Positions 5,841 through 9,869 of a stretch of DNA of 9,869 nucleotides are shown here, piece after piece. A program made the position numbers and the translations under genes. The notes under the pieces were generated by a model. The model ran no database searches, was not told where the DNA came from, and saw only the letters and a list, made by a program, of their open reading frames with translations. Numbering within the stretch: the first letter of the stretch is position 1; every line of letters starts with the position of its first letter. This DNA comes from Victivallales bacterium (GTDB taxonomy: Bacteria > Verrucomicrobiota > Lentisphaeria > Victivallales > JAADHT01), in the NCBI GenBank assembly GCA_016930955.1, contig JAFGFR010000187.1:1-9869 (forward strand), in the 5' to 3' direction.

Positions 5841-6794
5841 ATGTCTGGAGTCATGGAACTGCTTGGACTATCGGGTGATATTGTCGGTGACCCAGAAAAG
5901 GCCCCTGTGCTGGTTATCATGGGTGCAACAGCAACGGGGAAGAGCGCCCTTGCCATGGAGCTGGCAGAAATTATCCCGGCGGAAATAGTCTCAGCCGATT
6001 CAATGCAAATATACAGGGAGATGGATATCGGGGTTTCGAAGCCGACTCATGAGGACAGGTGTAAAGTTCCGCACCACCTGCTCGATGTCTGCGAGATCAG
6101 CGAGCATCTCGATGTGTATCGCTATGTAGGCCTGGCAGACGCGGCGATATGCGAAATTCGCAAACGCTGCAGGATCCCGCTTGTGGTCGGGGGCAGCGGG
6201 ATGTACATCAGGGCGCTGCTAAGAGGGCTGGATCCGCTTCCCTCCGACCATTCGCTGAGGATGACGCTCGAACAGAAATATTCGTCCGGCACAGGCTTCG
6301 CCAAACTGCGCGATTTGATGAGCGTGAAGGATCCCGAAGCCTTCGCAAAGCTAGGACACGACAGACGCAAGCTCGCTAGGGCCCTGGAGGTCAATATCCT
6401 GACGGGAAAGTCCATCGTCTCCTTGCAGAATACTTGGGGAGGCGGTATGCGCTACAATGTAAGGGCCTGGACAATCTGCCGCGACCGGGCGGAGCTGAAG
6501 GAAAGGATAGGCAAGAGGACTGATGCAATGCTCTCCTCCGGTTGGATAGACGAGACTGAAAAACTTGTCAGCGCCGGGCTGCTGCAGTCGCCCACAGCAA
6601 GGCAAGCCATCGGCTACGCCACTATTTCTGAGTTCCTCGACGGTAAAATCACCCATACCCAAATGCGCGACCGAATCGTGACCATGACCTGCCAGTATGC
6701 CAAAAGGCAGGCCACATGGTTCAGACACCAGCACCCTGAAGCAATGCCGATAACAAATATCCCACCATTGCTGCCGCATGATAATTTTTCCTAA
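5841..6794 (+). CDS. miaA: tRNA dimethylallyltransferase
   Basis: MiaA transfers the dimethylallyl group of DMAPP to N6 of A37 in tRNAs that read UNN codons, the first step to ms2i6A, and thereby helps decoding accuracy. The 317-residue product has the P-loop GATATGKS (28-35), the DSMQIY motif (53-58) with the catalytic Asp, VGGSGMYIRALLRGL, the late RQAIGY motif, and the C-terminal YAKRQATWFR signature. Length and order of motifs are normal for the family. I chose ATG 5841 over the in-frame TTG at 5838; ATG 5853 is also possible but its GGAG is too close. The residues before APVLVIMG form an extra ~20-residue N-terminal segment. No hfq or mutL neighbour is present; the gene appears monocistronic, with a repeat-borne promoter before it and another promoter after it. 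Confidence 0.95.
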   Translation: MSGVMELLGLSGDIVGDPEKAPVLVIMGATATGKSALAMELAEIIPAEIVSADSMQIYREMDIGVSKPTHEDRCKVPHHLLDVCEISEHLDVYRYVGLADAAICEIRKRCRIPLVVGGSGMYIRALLRGLDPLPSDHSLRMTLEQKYSSGTGFAKLRDLMSVKDPEAFAKLGHDRRKLARALEVNILTGKSIVSLQNTWGGGMRYNVRAWTICRDRAELKERIGKRTDAMLSSGWIDETEKLVSAGLLQSPTARQAIGYATISEFLDGKITHTQMRDRIVTMTCQYAKRQATWFRHQHPEAMPITNIPPLLPHDNFS

Positions 6795-6810
6795 ATGCCG
6801 GATTCCCGGA

Positions 6811-6838
6811 TTGATTTCTGTTATCCCCTATGTATAGT
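6811..6838 (+). promoter_or_regulatory. Putative promoter of the transglutaminase-like gene
   Basis: TTGATT (6811-6816) and TATAGT (6833-6838), spaced by 16 bp, lie in the short gap after miaA. The predicted start at about 6845 leaves a leader of under 30 nt before the ATG at 6872. That leader has no good Shine-Dalgarno sequence, only a GAAGAA around 6850. Confidence 0.4.
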
Positions 6839-6871
6839 CCGTCGTGGTGAAGAATATTTCAAGTTATTCAT

Positions 6872-8572
6872 ATGACAGAGCCAATTGCAACCCGGCGTGA
6901 ACCGCGTTTTGAGCGCAGACCTGACAGAAGGGTCAGCGAAATGACTAGTGCAGAAATTAAGCCAACCGAGCCAGTTTCAAAACTCCGCGTGAACCGCGTT
7001 GGGAGCGCAGGCGCGGCAGACAGTGTGGCGAAATGGCTGGTGCATACCCGAAGCTGTCTGTACCCGCCATTTCGCCGTGGCATATGCCGTGTTCCCTCCT
7101 TAACCCTTTGGGCAGCAGGCTCTTTTGGCGCGAATGCCACGCCGGAGCGGTCGGGACAGACCAAGAAGGGATGCCCGCTTCCGCATCGGCGTGGCCTCGC
7201 ATCCAAAATGGCAGGCTGCGCGGCCACAGGTAGTTTTGAAATTGGCTCAACCAATAAATTATCCCTGTTTCTGTTGATCTTCATTTTGCTCGCGGGTTTA
7301 AATTACTATGTCTTCAGAAATAAGGATGATGGCTGGCTATATCGTTATGTCGGCTACGGCACCTTGTATTGCCCGGCGGAGTCCCAAGGCATATCCGGAT
7401 TTGACCTTCATCCCGGAGGCGAACTGCAAATAAAATTGACCCGGCAAATCGGCTCATGCGTTTGGCAAAGCAGTGTTGACGGCATTGAAGAAGACCATTT
7501 TTACGAGTCGCCGGATCCGATAATCAAGCTGATCCCGGGAAGCCATACCTACCACGTCCGACAGAAGGATGCCCAGTTCAGCTTCTCTGTCTCATTCCTT
7601 ATGACCCCGTCTAAAATTTACAGCGATGCCAATTACAAATGTGCAGATAACTATGAATTCCTCGGCTCATCCCTGCCGCTGGTGAATTTCCCGCGCCATT
7701 CAATCTATGATTTCGCATACAAAAAGAGCATTTATCCGCAGGAAGATGTTGCAGAAGCACAGGGCATGCTGAAGAATGAGATGGGTTTGAAGGAACTGGA
7801 CTCGACCGAAGATAAAATTATCAAGATCGCCTGTTTTTTACAAAGGCAACTCAGTCACCTTCCGGGAATCCCTGGGGATGAGATGAAATCCATGTCCCCG
7901 CTTAAGCAATATCATCATGTTCTGGCGGGCGACTCCGGCCTGTGGTGCAGCAATTTCGCGATGATCTTCACGTTTTTTGCCACATGCGCGGACATCCCGA
8001 CCAGGCTTGTCGCTCTCAAAGGCAACATGGACGGATTCAAGCTCTCCGGGCATATCTTCACAGAGTCCTATGTTCCCGAGCAGCAGAGATGGGCCCTGGT
8101 TGACATCACAAGCAATACGATAATGCTGAAAACCAAGTCCGGGGAGTTTATGAACGCTTTGGGTCTTCTCCATGCTGTTCTTGCAGGCAATACCGATGGG
8201 ATATCTGCGGTGCAGTTTGGAGATGACGGAGCAAAGAGAATCACTGACTTCCGAGTTATGCTGCCTGATTGGAAGGAATATCTCAATCAGGGAACAAGCA
8301 TCGTCTTTTACTTCCCCTACCTTTACCACCATTCTTGGCATTCGAAGATATCGCACTACATCCTCAAGCCTGACCTCGCCTATTCTCTATCCCCCTCCAA
8401 CAACAAGCATTACTTAAAACTCCTCCTTTTTTATTCAGCAATAACATGGGGTTTTTTCTGCTTCTCATACTTAATCCTATTTCTGAAAGGATTGCTTGTC
8501 AGCCGCAGGGAAAGGAGCCTTATGGATGAGGCGGAGAGCCCGCAAGGCAACGCGAAAATCCCTCCTTCTTGA
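6872..8572 (+). CDS. Membrane-anchored transglutaminase-like protein with repeat-derived N-terminus
   Basis: From the ATG at 6872 the frame encodes 566 residues. Residues 1-127 come almost wholly from repeat DNA and are basic and non-globular. The real protein begins around NKLSLFLLIFILLAGLNYYV (membrane segment, about 130-148). A soluble region follows with a transglutaminase-like triad: Cys359 (LWCSNFA), His394 (SGHIFTESY) and Asp411 (WALVDITSN). Spacings of 35 and 17 residues fit that fold. A second hydrophobic stretch (about 515-542) and a short charged tail end the protein, suggesting a periplasm-facing domain held by two membrane helices. The family includes proteases and cross-linking enzymes; the reaction here is unknown. 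Start choice is open: ATG 6872 lacks a clear Shine-Dalgarno, and ATG 7208 (454 residues) lies inside the element. Base composition is more AT-rich than in the operon at 2126-5696. It is convergent with the aminopeptidase gene. Confidence 0.7.
   Translation: MTEPIATRREPRFERRPDRRVSEMTSAEIKPTEPVSKLRVNRVGSAGAADSVAKWLVHTRSCLYPPFRRGICRVPSLTLWAAGSFGANATPERSGQTKKGCPLPHRRGLASKMAGCAATGSFEIGSTNKLSLFLLIFILLAGLNYYVFRNKDDGWLYRYVGYGTLYCPAESQGISGFDLHPGGELQIKLTRQIGSCVWQSSVDGIEEDHFYESPDPIIKLIPGSHTYHVRQKDAQFSFSVSFLMTPSKIYSDANYKCADNYEFLGSSLPLVNFPRHSIYDFAYKKSIYPQEDVAEAQGMLKNEMGLKELDSTEDKIIKIACFLQRQLSHLPGIPGDEMKSMSPLKQYHHVLAGDSGLWCSNFAMIFTFFATCADIPTRLVALKGNMDGFKLSGHIFTESYVPEQQRWALVDITSNTIMLKTKSGEFMNALGLLHAVLAGNTDGISAVQFGDDGAKRITDFRVMLPDWKEYLNQGTSIVFYFPYLYHHSWHSKISHYILKPDLAYSLSPSNNKHYLKLLLFYSAITWGFFCFSYLILFLKGLLVSRRERSLMDEAESPQGNAKIPPS
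6878..6963 (+). repeat. Decayed relative of the 281-bp element's left end
   Basis: It begins GAGCCAATTGCAAC where the intact element begins GAGCCAGTTTCAAAAC. It then shares CGTGAACCGCGTT, GAGCGCAG, GCGAAATG and GTGCA in order, with about 43 of 57 positions matching after a 2-bp deletion. It ends GAAATTAAGCC, resembling the element's right end GAAATTGGCTC, and like it is followed by AACC. I read it as an old, shortened element into whose right edge the younger 281-bp element inserted. Its length plus AACC is 90 bp, a multiple of three. Confidence 0.6.
6968..7248 (+). mobile_element. 281-bp MITE-like element with 16-bp terminal inverted repeats
   Basis: The ends are GAGCCAGTTTCAAAAC (left) and GTTTTGAAATTGGCTC (right); their inverted match is 15 of 16. 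The element is flanked by AACC at 6964-6967 and 7249-7252, consistent with a 4-bp target duplication. There is no transposase, and the interior is full of stems: GGCGAAATGGC (7027-7037) with GCCATTTCGCC (7066-7076), CAGACAG (7017-7023) with CTGTCTG (7054-7060), GCCACGCCG (7136-7144) with CGGCGTGGC (7187-7195), and GGATGC (7169-7174) with GCATCC (7199-7204). Such elements are moved in trans by a transposase recognising the ends. Insertion length plus duplication is 285 bp, so the host reading frame stays open. Its first 85 bp match 9785-9869 at 83 positions. Confidence 0.8.
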
Positions 8573-8576
8573 TCCA

Positions 8577-9650
8577 TCAGTCTATGCCCGGGATGAAGCT
8601 GTCGCCCGGCTTGATGGACATGATGGTCTCGGTGAGCAGCTTCACGGCACCCTCGATGTCCCGAAGATCACAGATTTCCACAGGAGAGTGCATATAGCGG
8701 TTGGGTATGCTTACCAGCGCGGTGGCCACGCCTCCGCGGGTGAGCTGGATCACGGAGGTGTCGGTGCCCCCGCTGGCGCGGAACCCGGCCTCCTCCTGGC
8801 AGATGATCTTCTTCTTCTTGGCCACCTCGCGGATTTTTCTGCCAAGCACAGGGTTGTTGTCGGCGTTACGGGCAATGACCGGCCCCTTACCCAAACGAAT
8901 GTCGCCGATCTCCTTCTTCGGGACATCCGGGATGTCGGTGCTGAAGGTTACATCCACGGCGAATCCCACCTGCGGGGCGATGCCGAATGCGCTGGCGGAC
9001 GCCCCGCGCAGACCCAGCTCCTCCTGGACAGTCCCGACGCAGTACACGGCAGACTTTGGCTTGCGCAAGCTCAGCTCCCTCAATGTCTCGGCCACGACGA
9101 AGGCGCCGACCTTGTCGTCTGTCCCCTTCGACTTGATGCGGTGCTTCCCGAGCATCTGGAAGTTGCGCCTCATGGCCACCGCATCACCCACCTTCACCCT
9201 GCCGGCGGCATCCTTCTTGTCCTCCGCGCCGATGTCAATCCACAAGTCCTTAAGCTCAATGGCCTTGTCCCGCTCCTCGTTCTTCTGCAGATGTATCGGC
9301 TTCTTGCCGATAACCCCATGCACGCAGCCTTTTTCTGAAAGGACCTCCACCTCCGATCCCGGCACAACAAGCTTGTCTATACCGCCGACGCTGCGGAAAT
9401 GCAACAGACCCTCGTCGGATATGAAGGTGATTTGGTAGCCGATCTCGTCGTAATGCCCGGCAAGCATGACCTTCATCGGGGACTTCTCGTTGATTATACC
9501 TATCGTGTTTCCGGTGACGTCCGTGTAGACTTTGTCCGCAAAGCCCGAGAGGTAGTCCCTGAATACCGCCGCAGTCTGCTCCTCGAAACCCGAGGGCCCC
9601 GAGCAGCTCATCAGACTCTCGAGAAAATCCAGACTCTTCTTATTAAACAT
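8577..9650 (-). CDS. M42-family metallo-aminopeptidase (glutamyl aminopeptidase / TET-type)
   Basis: This is a 357-residue cytosolic di-metal peptidase. The M42 ligand set is complete: His66 and Asp68 (AGHYDEIG), Asp178 (GTDDKVGA, bridging), Glu210/Glu211 (VQEELGLRGA, base and ligand), Asp233 (VDVTFSTD) and His321 (YMHSPVE). The spacing closely matches archaeal TET aminopeptidases. Family members form large tetrahedral dodecamers that trim N-terminal residues from peptides downstream of the proteasome or other proteases; older annotations call them endoglucanase or cellulase M. I chose the ATG at 9650 (MFNKK) because AGGAG lies 7 nt before it. The longer in-frame start at 9701 would add 17 residues and run through a palindrome. 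The stop lies 4 bp from the stop of the opposing transglutaminase-like gene, with no terminator between them. Residue preference (Glu/Asp, Leu or Lys type) cannot be told by eye. Confidence 0.95.
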   Translation of the reverse strand: MFNKKSLDFLESLMSCSGPSGFEEQTAAVFRDYLSGFADKVYTDVTGNTIGIINEKSPMKVMLAGHYDEIGYQITFISDEGLLHFRSVGGIDKLVVPGSEVEVLSEKGCVHGVIGKKPIHLQKNEERDKAIELKDLWIDIGAEDKKDAAGRVKVGDAVAMRRNFQMLGKHRIKSKGTDDKVGAFVVAETLRELSLRKPKSAVYCVGTVQEELGLRGASASAFGIAPQVGFAVDVTFSTDIPDVPKKEIGDIRLGKGPVIARNADNNPVLGRKIREVAKKKKIICQEEAGFRASGGTDTSVIQLTRGGVATALVSIPNRYMHSPVEICDLRDIEGAVKLLTETIMSIKPGDSFIPGID

Positions 9651-9657
9651 TGCACGA

Positions 9658-9662
9658 CTCCT
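9658..9662 (-). promoter_or_regulatory. Shine-Dalgarno AGGAG for the M42 aminopeptidase
   Basis: On the minus strand AGGAG is followed by TCGTGCA and then the ATG at 9650, a 7-nt spacing. It supports MFNKK as the true N-terminus over the upstream in-frame ATG at 9701. Confidence 0.75.
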
Positions 9663-9691
9663 AGAGATGGTGATCATTTTAACGCTCGCCG

Positions 9692-9716
9692 TGGCAGGCA
9701 ATGAAATGCCCTGCCA
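9692..9716 (-). promoter_or_regulatory. Palindrome in the upstream region of the M42 gene
   Basis: TGGCAGGCA (9692-9700) and TGCCCTGCCA (9707-9716) pair with one bulged base around a 6-nt loop, 42 bp upstream of the aminopeptidase ATG. It could be an operator or an mRNA leader hairpin. No convincing -35/-10 pair at correct spacing was found around it, so the promoter is not placed. Confidence 0.35.
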
Positions 9717-9784
9717 TGGACAACGTTAACTTACCCTCAAGAAGCCCTTATGCAATGCCTAGCAGGTAAAAAGAGTTCACGTAT

Positions 9785-9869
9785 GAGCCAGTTTCAAAAC
9801 TCCGCGTGAACCGCGTTGGGAGCGCAGGCGCGGCAGACGGTGCGGCGAAATGGCTGGTGCATACCCGAA
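9785..9869 (+). mobile_element. Left end of another copy of the 281-bp TIR element (cut by window end)
   Basis: The last 85 bases match 6968-7052 at 83 of 85 positions without gaps; both differences are transitions. It begins with the full GAGCCAGTTTCAAAAC terminus, preceded by GTAT. It stops at the window edge, so its right end and any target duplication are not visible. It lies in the same orientation as the copy at 6968, upstream of the minus-strand aminopeptidase gene. Confidence 0.85.

Noticed and set aside
8496..9438. Long plus-strand open frames (280 and 245 codons) opposite the aminopeptidase
   Set aside because: They are shadows of the high-GC codon pattern of the real gene, whose complete metal-ligand set is on the minus strand.
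9651..9701. Longer start for the M42 aminopeptidase
   Set aside because: AGGAG with good spacing precedes the ATG at 9650; the extra 17 residues do not resemble M42 N-termini and overlap a palindrome.
1..9869. CRISPR array, tRNA or rRNA genes, or a full transposase gene
   Set aside because: No regularly spaced short repeats, no tRNA cloverleaf or rRNA-like stretch noticed, and no reading frame with transposase motifs; the repeats present are two small families of inverted-repeat elements and one dispersed repeat.

Overview
The window looks like a bacterial chromosome of moderate-to-high G+C. It holds well-kept housekeeping and metabolic genes separated by spacers packed with small non-coding repeats. 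No gene fixes the taxon. The dispersed repeat with a 'CTTTGGACTGCGGTGG' core and a 'GGCACCGCTTTC' end reminds me of repeats in Verrucomicrobia/Lentisphaerae-type (PVC) genomes, which is a low-confidence guess from memory.

Layout. (1) 2-478 (+): the C-terminal part of an FAD/NAD(P)H oxidoreductase of the rubredoxin/nitrite-reductase-type family, cut by the window edge. (2) 479-2125: a repeat-rich island. Two direct copies of a ~270-bp dispersed repeat (675-946 and 1773-2044, about 95% identical over a 194-bp core) flank a 136-bp inverted-repeat element (1011-1146) and a minus-strand type II toxin-antitoxin pair (antitoxin 1509-1712, PemK/MazF-like toxin 1189-1527). (3) 2126-5696 (+): a two-gene operon, a glucose 1-dehydrogenase-like SDR and a 899-residue GH63/MGH1-like glucosidase. 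(4) 5695-5813: the gap before the next gene is almost wholly two repeats back to back, a 58-bp hairpin element and a 60-bp AT-rich repeat whose end carries a promoter-like sequence. (5) 5841-6794 (+): miaA. (6) 6872-8572 (+): a membrane-anchored transglutaminase-like protein whose frame is extended at the 5' end by a 281-bp MITE-like element plus an older, decayed relative. (7) 8577-9650 (-): an M42 metallo-aminopeptidase, convergent with the previous gene. (8) 9785-9869: the left end of another copy of the 281-bp element, running off the window.

How the parts relate. The SDR and the glucosidase probably work together: the hydrolase would release glucose (or a similar sugar) and the dehydrogenase would oxidise it to the lactone. 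The toxin-antitoxin pair may stabilise the repeat-flanked island. The most unusual signal is the small-element family with termini GAGCCAGTTTCAAAAC. One copy sits in frame inside the start of a gene, one supplies two bases of the glucosidase stop codon, and one nearly identical copy lies at the window end. The second repeat family (60 bp, end CCTAAA) occurs as a palindromic pair and as a solo copy in front of miaA.
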